From: GCA-2726865 sp050053595 | GTDB lineage: Archaea; Thermoproteota; Bathyarchaeia; TCS64 | Direction: 5' to 3' | DNA: 64,000 nucleotides | NCBI GenBank assembly: GCA_050053595.1 | Contig: JASFTK010000001.1 | Coordinates: forward strand, 30,143-94,142 | Shown here: in pieces, positions 32,538 to 40,415 of the stretch | Numbering within the stretch: the first letter of the stretch is position 1 | Layout of the letters: every line of letters begins with the position of its first letter | Program-made: the position numbers and the translations under genes | The notes under the pieces: generated by a model | Database searches by the model: none | The model's input: only the letters and a program-made list of their open reading frames with translations | What the model was told of the DNA's origin: nothing

Positions 32538-32999
32538 GTGTTGAGTGTGTTGAGTTTCCTTAAGAGTATGGTTGGGGCTGAGGAGGAGATCGTCCGCTCG
32601 GTAGAGGGTTCGATGGTCGATTTACAGAACTATGCTGTCAGGAGCGCTCTGAAGGGGATCTCATACGACTCCCTGAAACACGCTGAGATGTACAGATCTG
32701 CAGCGGATCTCCTCTCAGAGCCTCGACCCGCATTAGACGAGAGGCAATTGGACGTTCAACGAGATTTAGTGGCCAAGCACATCAGGATGGAGGAGAAGGT
32801 CATTACCAAACTGGAGAAAATGATCCCTGAGGTCGAGAACGAGAAGGTCTCCTTCTTGTTAGAGGCGATTATCGAGGACGAGAGACGCCACCACAAAGTG
32901 CTGAAAAGGGTTGAGAAACTACTGATCCAAGGGGAGACTGTGACTGATGAGGACTGGTGGGATGCAGTCTGGGGAGACGCGCCAGGCCTCTGGACATGA
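32538..32999 (+). CDS. Ferritin-like four-helix protein
   Basis: About 153 residues of four long helices. Likely diiron residues: Glu in AEEEIVRSVEGS, SLKHAEMYRS (His retained, but the usual Glu three before it is Ser), HIRMEEKVITKL and the ExxH in EDERRHHKVLKR. Related to rubrerythrin-type proteins without the rubredoxin domain. The rubredoxin gene follows by 107 bases. Together they probably form a peroxide-reducing pair. Start among close GTG/TTG codons (32538-32550) is uncertain; ATG 32568 is another option. Confidence 0.75.
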   Translation: MLSVLSFLKSMVGAEEEIVRSVEGSMVDLQNYAVRSALKGISYDSLKHAEMYRSAADLLSEPRPALDERQLDVQRDLVAKHIRMEEKVITKLEKMIPEVENEKVSFLLEAIIEDERRHHKVLKRVEKLLIQGETVTDEDWWDAVWGDAPGLWT

Positions 33000-33106
33000 A
33001 CGAAACATTAGAAATCTCGAAAAAACACAGTCCATTTATCGTGACCACTTGAACACCGGGATTGTGAGCGATCAACACTATATATCAGCACCTGAATCTT
33101 TTATCC

Positions 33107-33265
33107 ATGTCAAAATGGCAATGCACTGTCTGTGGCTACATCTACGACCCGGATGAGGGAGACCCCGATGGGGGTGTTGAGCCGGGGACACCTTTCGAGG
33201 AGCTCCCGGATGACTGGGTCTGTCCCGTCTGCGGGGCCGCCAAGTCCGAATTCGAGGAGATGTAG
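33107..33265 (+). CDS. Rubredoxin
   Basis: 52 residues: SKWQCTVCGYIYDPDEGDP with CTVCG and, near the C-terminus, DWVCPVCGAAKSEFEEM, giving the four Cys of the Fe(SCys)4 site (CxxC...CxxC, GYIYDPxxGD and FEELPxDWVCPxCG all match). Electron carrier for oxygen and peroxide defence in anaerobes. A TATA box (ctatatatc, 33078-33086) lies ~25 bases before the ATG, so translation is nearly leaderless. It has its own promoter, so co-transcription with the ferritin-like gene is optional. Confidence 0.97.
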   Translation: MSKWQCTVCGYIYDPDEGDPDGGVEPGTPFEELPDDWVCPVCGAAKSEFEEM

Positions 33266-33374
33266 GTCAGGGATCCCAGATCTCGGTTGGACCCCTCCTT
33301 GGGTTTCGCTGGCCCCGCATAACCTTTTTATCCCTATTTCAGGGTTAGAACAGACGAACCGGCTGAAACAACTA

Positions 33375-33383
33375 GATATATAT
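33375..33383 (+). promoter_or_regulatory. TATA box of the rps19e ribosomal operon
   Basis: gatatatat, ~50 bases before the rps19e ATG; the leader carries agaaaaaggg near the start. Confidence 0.65.
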
Positions 33384-33428
33384 GTCGGTCCCCTTACAAA
33401 TTGAGTGCATTAGAAAAAGGGATGGAAT

Positions 33429-33884
33429 ATGACTACCGTCTACGACGTACCCGCCGATGCCCTCATCGAGAGGCTCTCAGTCTACCTTAAGGGCAACTTC
33501 CAAGAACTCACGCCTCCCGAGTGGGCAGACTATGTCAAGACCGGGCCTCATGTCGAGAGGGCCCCCCAGAACCCCGACTGGTGGTACGTCAGGGCGTCCT
33601 CCATGATGAGAAAGCTCTACACGCGGGGGCCTCTCGGGGTCTCTAGGCTCCGTAAAGCCTATGGAGGCCGTAGGCGGAGAGGCGTTAAACCCGCTCATTT
33701 CAGGAAAGCTGGTGGCAATATCATCAGGACCCTCCTGCAGCAGTTGGAGAAGGTAGAGTTAGTCGAGAAGGATGGTATCAAGGGCAGGATGGTCAGCGCG
33801 AAGGGGAGGAGCCTTCTCGATGCTATGTCGGGTCAGATAAAGCGGGAGATGGACAGAGAGGACCCGGAGTTTAAGAAGTACTGA
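33429..33884 (+). CDS. rps19e: Ribosomal protein S19e
   Basis: 151 residues, the archaeal/eukaryotic small-subunit protein. VYDVPADALIERLSVYLKGN, PEWADYVKTGPHVERAP, DWWYVRASSMMRKLYTRGPL, GVSRLRKAYGGRRRRGVKP and FRKAGGNIIRTLLQQLEKV are all family landmarks. Heads a tight operon (pdcd5, rpl39e, rpl31e, rplX, pfdA, ftsY, secE), as in many archaea. Confidence 0.98.
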   Translation: MTTVYDVPADALIERLSVYLKGNFQELTPPEWADYVKTGPHVERAPQNPDWWYVRASSMMRKLYTRGPLGVSRLRKAYGGRRRRGVKPAHFRKAGGNIIRTLLQQLEKVELVEKDGIKGRMVSAKGRSLLDAMSGQIKREMDREDPEFKKY

Positions 33885-33894
33885 GGTGGTGGGA

Positions 33895-34233
33895 GTGTCT
33901 AGAGACGAGGAACTGGAAAAGCTTAAACAGCGCAGGTTGAGGGAGCTGCAGAGCCAGCAGCAACAGCAAGAGGAGCTCCAGAGGGCTCAGCTTGAGGCTG
34001 AGGCAAAGAAGGAAGCACTCCTCAGACAGATCCTCACCCCTGAAGCCCGTCAGAGGCTCACCAACATAAGCATGGTCCGCCCTGACTTTGGATCCCAACT
34101 TGAGGTCCAACTCATCCAGGTAGCCCAGAGTGGCAGGTTGAACCTACCGATCGATGACAAAGCGCTCAAACGATTGTTAGCCCAGATCCAAGCCCGGCAG
34201 AGCAAGAGGGATATAAAGATAACTAGGAGATAG
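33895..34233 (+). CDS. PDCD5-family DNA-binding protein
   Basis: 112 residues from GTG 33895 (SRDEELEKL), chosen because gaggtg is spaced six bases before; GTGs at 33886 and 33889 are alternatives. A glutamine run (QSQQQQQEELQ) in helix 1 is typical; the three-helix core is EALLRQILTPEARQRLTNISMVRP. Ends KRDIKITRR. Widely conserved in archaea between S19e and L39e, suggesting a ribosome-linked or DNA-binding role (structure known, function still vague). Confidence 0.93.
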   Translation: MSRDEELEKLKQRRLRELQSQQQQQEELQRAQLEAEAKKEALLRQILTPEARQRLTNISMVRPDFGSQLEVQLIQVAQSGRLNLPIDDKALKRLLAQIQARQSKRDIKITRR

Positions 34234-34237
34234 ATGT

Positions 34238-34396
34238 ATGGCGAGAAACAAGAACCTAGCTTTCAAACTCCGCCTCAACAAGGCGGGTAAACAGAACAAA
34301 TCCGTGCCCGCATGGATTATAGCCAAAACCCAGGGCGAGGTCCGCTGGAGCCCTAAGAGCAGAAGGCACTGGCGGCGCTCCAAGCTGAAGGTCTAG
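34238..34396 (+). CDS. rpl39e: Ribosomal protein L39e
   Basis: 52 residues, too short for many gene finders. ARNKNLAFKLRLNKAGKQ, then SVPAWIIAKTQGEVRW and SPKSRRHWRRSKLKV cover the whole family. Lines the exit tunnel of archaeal/eukaryotic ribosomes. ATG four bases after the pdcd5 stop (TAGATGTATGG holds a second, out-of-frame ATG); rpl31e follows 12 bases on. Confidence 0.97.
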   Translation: MARNKNLAFKLRLNKAGKQNKSVPAWIIAKTQGEVRWSPKSRRHWRRSKLKV

Positions 34397-34408
34397 GAGG
34401 GGAGGGCG

Positions 34409-34672
34409 TTGTCAGCAGAGGAACGGATCTACACCGTCCCCCTCGGGAGGGCATGGGTGGCTCCCCCCTACAAGAGGGCGGACAGAGCCATATCGCTGCT
34501 CCGTAAGTTCGTCCAGCGCCATATGAAGCCAGAGGGAGTTATTATCGACCCCAGCGTCAATGAGGTCATATGGGCTAAGGGTATTAGGAAACCCCCAAGG
34601 AAGCTCAGGATAGTGCTCTCTAAAGACGACGAGGGCATTGTCACGGTCTTCCTAGCGGAGGCTGAGGAGTGA
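34409..34672 (+). CDS. rpl31e: Ribosomal protein L31e
   Basis: 87 residues from TTG (site gaggggagg directly upstream). ERIYTVPLGRAWVAPPYKRA, RAISLLRKFVQRHMK, VNEVIWAKGIRKPPRKLRI and VTVFLAEAEE are the family landmarks. Sits at the polypeptide exit. Its stop overlaps the GTG of rplX by four bases (GTGA); aIF6, which is usually between these two genes, is absent. Confidence 0.97.
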   Translation: MSAEERIYTVPLGRAWVAPPYKRADRAISLLRKFVQRHMKPEGVIIDPSVNEVIWAKGIRKPPRKLRIVLSKDDEGIVTVFLAEAEE

Positions 34673-34878
34673 GCGCGACCAAAACCTTCAGGGTCTCAGG
34701 GCGTATAGACAAGCCCGGTTTATTCGATCCCATCACATTCAACAAGGAGATTGCAGCGGTGAAGAAAGCCCACGCATTAGAGAAGATTTACGCAGAGATG
34801 GGCAGCCGCCACAGGGCGCAGAGACATCAGATCACCATCATATCAGTCGAGGAATTTGAGAGCATGGAGGAGTCCTGA
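34669..34878 (+). CDS. rplX: Ribosomal protein LX (L18a/L20A)
   Basis: 69 residues: TKTFRVSGRIDKPGLFDP, then FNKEIAAVKKAHALEKIYAE and GSRHRAQRHQITIISVEEFE. GTG start overlapping the rpl31e stop. This is the archaeal equivalent of one half of eukaryotic L18a. Followed two bases later by pfdA. Confidence 0.95.
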   Translation: MSATKTFRVSGRIDKPGLFDPITFNKEIAAVKKAHALEKIYAEMGSRHRAQRHQITIISVEEFESMEES

Positions 34879-34880
34879 CC

Positions 34881-35324
34881 TTGGCCGGGTCGAGCCGTGA
34901 GGAGCAGTTCCGCAAACTGGTCTATGAACTACAGATGATGCAGGGCTCCGCTGAGACGCTCCAGCAGAGACTCGGGATTCTCCAGAACGCCCTCTCTGAC
35001 CTGAACATCGCGAAGGAGTCCATTGAGGCTCTCAAAGAGGTCGAGGAAGGGGACTCGATCCTCGTCCCTATGGGCGGAGGCGCCTTGGTCAACGCAAGAC
35101 TTGGGGACCTGAGCAATATCATGGTGAACATAGGGGCTGAAGTCTCCATCGAGATGGGCCTAGAGGAGGCGGAGGAGAATATCTCAAGCCGCCTAGAGGA
35201 CACCGACAAGGCCAGCCAATCAGTCCAGATGCAACTTCAGCAGATCCTCAGTCAGATGGAGCGCCACAGGAATACCATCAACAGGATAAGTGAAGCCCTC
35301 CAGGGGGCGGAGGCCGGTGTTTGA
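34881..35324 (+). CDS. pfdA: Prefoldin alpha subunit
   Basis: 147 residues: two long coiled-coil arms (KLVYELQMMQGSAETLQQRL and QMQLQQILSQMERHRNTINR) with the central beta hairpins ILVPMGGGALVNARLGD and VMVNIGAEVSIEMGLEEA. The subunit joins prefoldin beta in the hexamer that passes unfolded proteins to the thermosome. TTG start two bases after rplX; the 3' end overlaps the ftsY start. Placing it among ribosomal genes is the usual archaeal order. Confidence 0.95.
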   Translation: MAGSSREEQFRKLVYELQMMQGSAETLQQRLGILQNALSDLNIAKESIEALKEVEEGDSILVPMGGGALVNARLGDLSNIMVNIGAEVSIEMGLEEAEENISSRLEDTDKASQSVQMQLQQILSQMERHRNTINRISEALQGAEAGV

Positions 35325-36228
35325 GAAGCTCAGACAGGGCCTCCGAGGCGTAGTCGACAGGATCTCCAAGAGTGATCTCGACGAGAAGGACCTCGAACCT
35401 ATTCTATGGGATCTCCAGCTCCAACTCATCTCTAACGACGTTGCCATGGAGGTCGCCGCCAAGGTCTCAGAAGACCTCAAGGAACGCCTAGCGGGCACAG
35501 CGGTGACCCGGTTCTCAGACAAGACAGGCCCCATCAGGGTAGCCCTGAAGGAGAGCATCGAAACGGTCATGGCCACGGATAAGCAGCCGGAACTGGTCGA
35601 TCTTGTCTCGGCCAAGAGAAGCCTTGGGGAGCCTTATGTCATCCTCTTCATAGGTATCAACGGTACGGGGAAGACCACCACCATCGCCAAGATTGCCCAC
35701 CTGCTACTGGGGGAGGGCTACAAGGTTGTACTGGCGTCTGGGGACACCTATCGGGCGGGGGCAATAGAGCAGCTGGAGGAACATGGACGCCGCCTCGGGG
35801 TCAGGGTGATAAAACACAGGTACGGCTCAGACGCCGCGGCGGTGAGCTTTGACGCGGTCCAGCATGCAAGAGCTCAGGGTATCGATGTCGTCCTCATTGA
35901 CACTGCGGGCCGGATGCAGACTAACAGGAACCTCATGGATGAGCTGAGTAAGATCAAGAGGGTGGTCCAGCCTGACCTTACCCTGATGGTGTTGGATAGC
36001 CTCATCGGGAATGACGCCGTCGAGCAAGCCCAGACCTTCAACGAGCGGGTTGGATTCGACGCCGCGATACTGACCAAGGTAGATGCCGACGCCAAAGGGG
36101 GTTCCAGCCTCAGCGTAGCCTATCTCACCGGGAAGCCCGTCATCTACGTCGGCGTTGGCCAAGAATACCCAGACCTTCAGCCTTTCAGGTCTTCGTGGTT
36201 CGCCGAGAAAATTATAGGCGATACATAA
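35317..36228 (+). CDS. ftsY: Signal recognition particle receptor FtsY
   Basis: 303 residues from GTG 35317 (FEKLRQGLRGVVDRISK), overlapping pfdA; a GTG at 35290 is possible. An N-domain four-helix bundle precedes the G-domain: GINGTGKTTTIAKIA (G1), DTYRAGAIEQLEEH (insertion-box), DTAGRMQTNRNLMDEL (G3), ILTKVDADAKGG (G4/G5). It binds SRP54 to deliver nascent membrane proteins to the SecYE channel. No long acidic A-domain, as usual in archaea. The next gene, secE, works in the same pathway. Confidence 0.97.
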   Translation: MFEKLRQGLRGVVDRISKSDLDEKDLEPILWDLQLQLISNDVAMEVAAKVSEDLKERLAGTAVTRFSDKTGPIRVALKESIETVMATDKQPELVDLVSAKRSLGEPYVILFIGINGTGKTTTIAKIAHLLLGEGYKVVLASGDTYRAGAIEQLEEHGRRLGVRVIKHRYGSDAAAVSFDAVQHARAQGIDVVLIDTAGRMQTNRNLMDELSKIKRVVQPDLTLMVLDSLIGNDAVEQAQTFNERVGFDAAILTKVDADAKGGSSLSVAYLTGKPVIYVGVGQEYPDLQPFRSSWFAEKIIGDT

Positions 36229-36250
36229 AGGATTTAAGGCCGCTCTCAGT

Positions 36251-36439
36251 ATGTGCGCTAAGATGGGTCTGGGCAGCTTCTTTCAATCGGCATCCCGCCT
36301 TATTAGGACTCTCAGTAGACCTGATTGGAAGACCTACTCCCTCAGCCTCAAGATCGTCTTCGTCGGGGTCGCTATCCTAGGTGCCATCGGTTATTTGATC
36401 AGGCTGTTATCTGCAACGATCCAGGGCATACCCGCCTGA
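36251..36439 (+). CDS. secE: SecE, protein translocase gamma subunit
   Basis: 62 residues (or 58 from ATG 36263, which fits a TATA-like ggatttaagg better). FFQSASRLIRTLSRPDWKTY is the amphipathic surface helix and SLKIVFVGVAILGAIGYLIRLL the single membrane span of archaeal/eukaryotic SecE/Sss1. Clamps the SecY channel. In many archaea secE is followed by nusG and rpl11; here AfpA-like and MFS genes and a minus-strand micro-protein separate them by 2.3 kb. Confidence 0.9.
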   Translation: MCAKMGLGSFFQSASRLIRTLSRPDWKTYSLSLKIVFVGVAILGAIGYLIRLLSATIQGIPA

Positions 36440-36447
36440 TACCCTTC

Positions 36448-36588
36448 TCACAGATCAGAGGACTGCTGGTTCTCCGGTTCTCTGTCATAGGGATAGAGCA
36501 CATAGAAGACCAACATTAGAACAATTACAGCGACTACGCCTATACCGAGTATATACTCAAACTCTAAGAACGCCAATGCAGGATCCAA
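36448..36588 (-). CDS. 46-residue single-pass membrane micro-protein
   Basis: Frame on the minus strand from TTG 36588: short acidic-hydrophobic head (DPALAFLEFEY), one 20-residue span (ILGIGVVAVIVLMLVFYVLY) and a polar tail rich in Glu, Gln and Ser (DREPENQQSSDL). Support: GGAGG seven bases before the TTG, TATA-like ttttaatg at ~36626-36633 (42 bases before the start), full-length frame with no in-frame stops and a good membrane profile. It overlaps no other gene and lies nine bases from the secE stop in the opposite sense. Family not recognised; N-terminus probably outside. Confidence 0.65.
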   Translation of the reverse strand: MDPALAFLEFEYILGIGVVAVIVLMLVFYVLYPYDREPENQQSSDL

Positions 36589-36826
36589 CTCGTAGCCTCC
36601 AGACTAGATAACTCCACAAGTTGAGCATTAAAACCTTCCCCCGCGTTCGGGGATACGAATAAGGTTTTTCAACCTCTGAAAGACTGGGGTTATGATGAAC
36701 CTAAGGCCGCCCTCAGGTCAAGGTTTTCATAGAGATGTTTAGAAAGAAGAGGGGGTCATTAGGAGCTTAAGGTTAACTGTGTAGCGGTTCGCCAAGCAGT
36801 TGGGTCGTGGAGTGGTTTGACGGATA

Positions 36827-37390
36827 ATGAATGAGAGGAAGCGGAGGGTGGCGTGGGGGATTACGGGGGCAGGGGATCTACTCAAGGAGACTCTTGAGGT
36901 CATGGAGGGACTCAAAGAGGAATACGGGGGATCTGTGGACATCGAAGTCTATCTGTCCAAGGCTGCCGATCAGGTTACCCGGTTCTACAGGGTCAACGAG
37001 GGGCTCAGGTCAACTTTCAGTAAGGTCATGGTAGAGAGAGATGCGAACACCCCTTTCATCACGGGAGCCCTCCAGTTAGGGCGTTTCGAGTTTCTCCTCA
37101 TCGCCCCTGCGACGAGCAACACTGTCGCAAAGCTCGCTCACGGTATCTCCGACACGATGCTCACTAACGGGGCGATCCAGGCCCTCAAAGCCTATGTCCC
37201 TGTCTACATCATGCCTGTCGACTACCGGGTTGGCACCGTCATCACCACCCTGCCCAGCGGGAAGAAGCTGGAGCTCAGAGCGCGGAAGGAAGATGTTGAG
37301 AACGTGAACAAGATCGATGCGATGGACGGGGTCACCACTTTCGAGAAACCTGAGGAGATCGAGCGTATTTTCCGTGAGAGTTTCGGATAA
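36827..37390 (+). CDS. Flavoprotein, archaeoflavoprotein AfpA/dihydromethanopterin-reductase-like
   Basis: 187 residues of the FMN-binding flavoprotein fold: VAWGITGAGDLLKETLEVMEG near the start, then LLIAPATSNTVAKLAHGISDTMLTN in the middle, which holds the FMN-contact Ser/Thr/Asn typical of the Flavoprotein (PF02441) family, and IMPVDYRVGTVITTLPSG. Archaeal AfpA takes electrons from ferredoxin-type donors; the MptN/DmrX-like relatives reduce dihydromethanopterin. Which applies is not clear. Two overlapping ATGs occur (ATGAATGAG); convergent with the MFS gene. Confidence 0.75.
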   Translation: MNERKRRVAWGITGAGDLLKETLEVMEGLKEEYGGSVDIEVYLSKAADQVTRFYRVNEGLRSTFSKVMVERDANTPFITGALQLGRFEFLLIAPATSNTVAKLAHGISDTMLTNGAIQALKAYVPVYIMPVDYRVGTVITTLPSGKKLELRARKEDVENVNKIDAMDGVTTFEKPEEIERIFRESFG

Positions 37391-37395
37391 CGCGA

Positions 37396-38589
37396 TTAGG
37401 CCTCTTCCTCTTTCCTCATGATAGCGATGGCGGGTAGGGCTGGGACATTGATGGCAGCGAGGATCAGGAAGATGGTGGAGAAGGGGAGGCTCTCCCCCAC
37501 GAGGCCCACCATGGCGCTCCCCAGGGTCGCCCCCAACCCCCAGATACTGGAGAGATAGGACATCGCCATCGTCTTAATCTCAGGGGTGACCGTGTTCGCT
37601 AGGGTAGCCCACTCAGTCACCGCCCGGGTCCCCCAGCACACCCCGAAAAGTAACAGGGCTAATACCAAGGGAACTACCCCCGTCGCATACGCCACCGAGA
37701 CGTAGACCATTATGAGGGTGGCAAAGGCCCCAATCAATATCTTTCTAGGGCCTACCCTGTCGGCGACTCTACCCGCCGGTAACTTGATGAAGGCATTGGA
37801 GAACCCGACCAAAGAGAACAGGAGGGAGGCAAAAGAGGGGGTGAAACCCAGCTCCTGGACAACGTAGACCGCGAAGAGGCTTGTGAAGACGGTGTTGGTC
37901 ATCGAGAATGCAGCCCTGATAAAGGTCAGGACCAGGACGTTCTTGTTCCTCAGTATGACCTTCAGCGTAGAGAACGTCCCCAGCTTCTCTTGGGGATAAT
38001 CTTTCTCAGAGGAGTTCCCTCCACTCTCTTCTGGCCTATGGATAAGGAAGAGAGCAAGGCCGGTTGCGGGAAAGACGGCAGTAACGAGGTAGAGTTGCCT
38101 GTAGCTTATATAATTCACTAGGGCACTTGCGATGAACGGGCCGACGAACATCCCCATTGACATGAATGTCATATATCTACCCATAGCATCCCCCTGCCTC
38201 CTTGCAGGGGCCATGTTGGATGCTGCTGACATGGCGAGTTGATTGTAGGAGCCGCCAGCGATGATCATATAGAAAGGGATTATGTACAGCCAAGTTGGGT
38301 TGGGGACGAAGGCGTATAGGAGGGGTGTGGTTATCTGCACGATGAAAGCGATAAGGAACATCTTATTGTGCCCTATCCTGTCGGCGACCATGGTTAGAGG
38401 GATCTTCATCACTATCATCAGTATGGACTGTATTGCGAGGAATATCCCCACCTCCGCCAAGGAGCCCCCTATCTCAAGGACATAGAGGGTGAAGATGGGT
38501 CGAGTGGTGAACCTTGAGAGCTGGAACAGAAAGGAGGCCACTGAGATTACATAGAAACCTAAGGAGAAACCACTCGCTTTCTGCTCCAA
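37396..38589 (-). CDS. MFS transporter
   Basis: 397 residues with 12 spans. Loop 2-3 reads ADRIGHNKMFL and the second-half equivalent AGRVADRVGPRKI; the middle loop is PEESGGNSSEKDYPQEKLG. Sugar/drug-efflux-like arrangement; substrate not deducible. Its start lies ~180 bases from the nusG ATG, divergent, so the intergenic region contains promoters for both. Interrupts the otherwise continuous secE-nusG block together with the AfpA-like gene. Confidence 0.85.
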   Translation of the reverse strand: MEQKASGFSLGFYVISVASFLFQLSRFTTRPIFTLYVLEIGGSLAEVGIFLAIQSILMIVMKIPLTMVADRIGHNKMFLIAFIVQITTPLLYAFVPNPTWLYIIPFYMIIAGGSYNQLAMSAASNMAPARRQGDAMGRYMTFMSMGMFVGPFIASALVNYISYRQLYLVTAVFPATGLALFLIHRPEESGGNSSEKDYPQEKLGTFSTLKVILRNKNVLVLTFIRAAFSMTNTVFTSLFAVYVVQELGFTPSFASLLFSLVGFSNAFIKLPAGRVADRVGPRKILIGAFATLIMVYVSVAYATGVVPLVLALLLFGVCWGTRAVTEWATLANTVTPEIKTMAMSYLSSIWGLGATLGSAMVGLVGESLPFSTIFLILAAINVPALPAIAIMRKEEEA

Positions 38590-38721
38590 AATCGTCCAAC
38601 TCTATTACTCTCCCGTGATTTTGTTGGAGATTGATAAAGGTTTTCACTAATAAGTGCATAATAGACGCTGCAACGGGAAACATAGAAAGAGTGAAAAACG
38701 TCGCTGTCTGTCGCTGGGAAA

Positions 38722-38731
38722 TATATATAAC
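38722..38731 (+). promoter_or_regulatory. TATA box of the nusG-rpl11-rpl1-rpl10 operon
   Basis: atatatataa, centred ~45 bases before the nusG ATG; the strongest TATA box in the window. Confidence 0.65.
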
Positions 38732-38770
38732 CGCGCGCTCGACTTCTACGGTGAAACCGGACGTGGTATA

Positions 38771-39235
38771 ATGTCCGAACAGAAGCCCCGAACCCAGCTC
38801 TACGCAGTAAAGGTGACCATGGGTCAAGAGAAGAACGTAGCCAAGATGCTCGCAGACAAGACGAGGGTAGAAGGCATCCCCATCGTGGCTATCCTCTCCC
38901 CCGTCGAGCTGAGGGGCTATGTCATAGTTGAAGCAGCCGCGCCCCATGCAGTGGACGAGCTCATCAGGGGGATGAGGCACACCCGGTCTAGGGTGCAGGG
39001 TCTCGTCAACCCCTCAGAGGTGGAGCACTATCTCGAAACCAAGTCCGTCGTTGAGGGCTTGGAGGAGGGGGCTCTGGTAGAGGTCATCGCCGGTCCATTC
39101 AAGGGGATGGAGGCCAAGATCGTGAGGGTCGACGAATCGAAGGAGGAAGTCACAGTCGAGATCCTTGAAGCCGCCTTCACTCTCCCCATAACTGTCCATG
39201 CTGACTATGTCCGGGAGGTAAAAGGAAGGTCATAG
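38771..39235 (+). CDS. nusG: Transcription elongation factor NusG/Spt5
   Basis: 154 residues from ATG 38771; the open frame upstream has no protein character and overlaps the promoter. NGN domain (QLYAVKVTMGQEKNVAKMLA through EAAAPHAVDELIRGMRHT) then KOW domain (EGALVEVIAGPFKGMEAKIVRVDESKEEVTVEI). Forms the Spt4/5 complex that clamps RNA polymerase. First gene of the L11 operon, one base before rpl11. Confidence 0.96.
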   Translation: MSEQKPRTQLYAVKVTMGQEKNVAKMLADKTRVEGIPIVAILSPVELRGYVIVEAAAPHAVDELIRGMRHTRSRVQGLVNPSEVEHYLETKSVVEGLEEGALVEVIAGPFKGMEAKIVRVDESKEEVTVEILEAAFTLPITVHADYVREVKGRS

Positions 39236-39236
39236 A

Positions 39237-39725
39237 ATGGTAGAGAAGACATTCAACTTTATCGTCAACGGCGGCGAGGCGAGCGGAGGCCCCCCCATAG
39301 GACCAGCCCTAGGCCCCCTCGGCGTCAATATCATGCAGATTGTCGCTAAGATCAACGAGGAGACCGCGGACTACAAAGGGGTCCCCATCCCCGTCGATGT
39401 CACCATAGACACCGACACCAAGGAGTTCGAGGTCAAGACTGGGATGCTGTCCACCTTCGCCCTGATCACCCAGTTCCTCGAGGTATCAAAAGGCTCATCG
39501 ACCCCGAACGTTGACTACATCGGTGATCTAACCATCGACCAGGTCGTGGACATCGCCAAGAAGAAGTGGGATGGCCTATTCGCGGTCTCCCTTAAATCAG
39601 CCGTTAAAGAGATAGTGGGGAGCTGTCAGAGTATGGGTGTCACCATTGAGGGTCAACACGCCAAAACAGTCCAAGAGATGATATCTACAGGGGTTTATGA
39701 CTCCAAACTGGCTGAGACCGAGTAA
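39237..39725 (+). CDS. rpl11: Ribosomal protein L11
   Basis: 162 residues: FIVNGGEASGGPPIGPALGP near the N-terminus, GVPIPVDVTIDTDTKEFEVK, and the rRNA-binding C-terminal domain TIDQVVDIAKKKWDGLFAVSL and GSCQSMGVTIEGQHAKTVQ. The GTPase-centre protein of the large subunit. Begins one base after nusG. Confidence 0.98.
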   Translation: MVEKTFNFIVNGGEASGGPPIGPALGPLGVNIMQIVAKINEETADYKGVPIPVDVTIDTDTKEFEVKTGMLSTFALITQFLEVSKGSSTPNVDYIGDLTIDQVVDIAKKKWDGLFAVSLKSAVKEIVGSCQSMGVTIEGQHAKTVQEMISTGVYDSKLAETE

Positions 39726-39767
39726 AGTTTTATAGTCTGTCTATGGTGAAGACAAGGGGAATTTGAT

Positions 39768-40412
39768 ATGTCGGTCCGGAAGGACGAGATAATGGACTTC
39801 CTCGCGAAGGCGAGGGAGATAGCCCCTCCCAGGGGCTTCGAGCAGTCCGTTGACCTGACCGTCAACTTCAGGGACATCGATATGAGGCAGCCCGCCAACA
39901 GGGTAAACCTCAGGATCCAGGTGCCCCACGGGGTCGGCGGCCAGAAGGTACTGGTGTTCGCACAGGGGGACCTAGCACTCAGAGCCCGTAGAGCTGGCGC
40001 AGACCGGGTGGTCGAGCCCGCTGAGCTCGACGAGATGGCTTCCGACAAGAAGGAGGCGAAGAATATACTCAAGGACTACGATGTTTTCGTCGCCGAAGCG
40101 CCTCTGATGCCCACGGTGGGCAGGGTCGCGGGCCCAATCCTGGGCCCCAAGGGGAAGATGCCTACCCCGGTGCCCCCCCAGGCGCCCATCGACGCTATCT
40201 TGGAGAGGGAGCGTCGGACGGTGATCCTGAGGAGCAGGGAGAGGCTGTTCGTGAAATGTAAGGTGGGTCAGGAGTCGATGTCTGACGAGGAGCTTGCCGA
40301 TAATGTTGAGACGGTACTCAACAGTCTTCTTGACACCCTGAAGCGGGGGCGGAATAATATTAACTCAGTCTATCTGAAGCTTACCATGGGTCCAGCGATC
40401 AGGATGGTGTGA
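39768..40412 (+). CDS. rpl1: Ribosomal protein L1
   Basis: 214 residues. VDLTVNFRDIDMRQPANRVN, VPHGVGGQKVLVFAQGD, FVAEAPLMPTVGRVAGPILG, PKGKMPTPVPPQAPI and ESMSDEELADNVETVLNSLL are family landmarks. Archaeal L1 is commonly an autoregulator that binds its own mRNA; I did not find a convincing L1-box in the 43-base gap before it (ttttatagtctgtctatggtg). rpl10 follows three bases later. Confidence 0.97.
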   Translation: MSVRKDEIMDFLAKAREIAPPRGFEQSVDLTVNFRDIDMRQPANRVNLRIQVPHGVGGQKVLVFAQGDLALRARRAGADRVVEPAELDEMASDKKEAKNILKDYDVFVAEAPLMPTVGRVAGPILGPKGKMPTPVPPQAPIDAILERERRTVILRSRERLFVKCKVGQESMSDEELADNVETVLNSLLDTLKRGRNNINSVYLKLTMGPAIRMV

Positions 40413-40415
40413 TAG

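Noticed and set aside
38654..38770. Upstream extension of nusG
   Set aside because: It includes the TATA box and lacks protein character; NGN-domain homology starts after ATG 38771.
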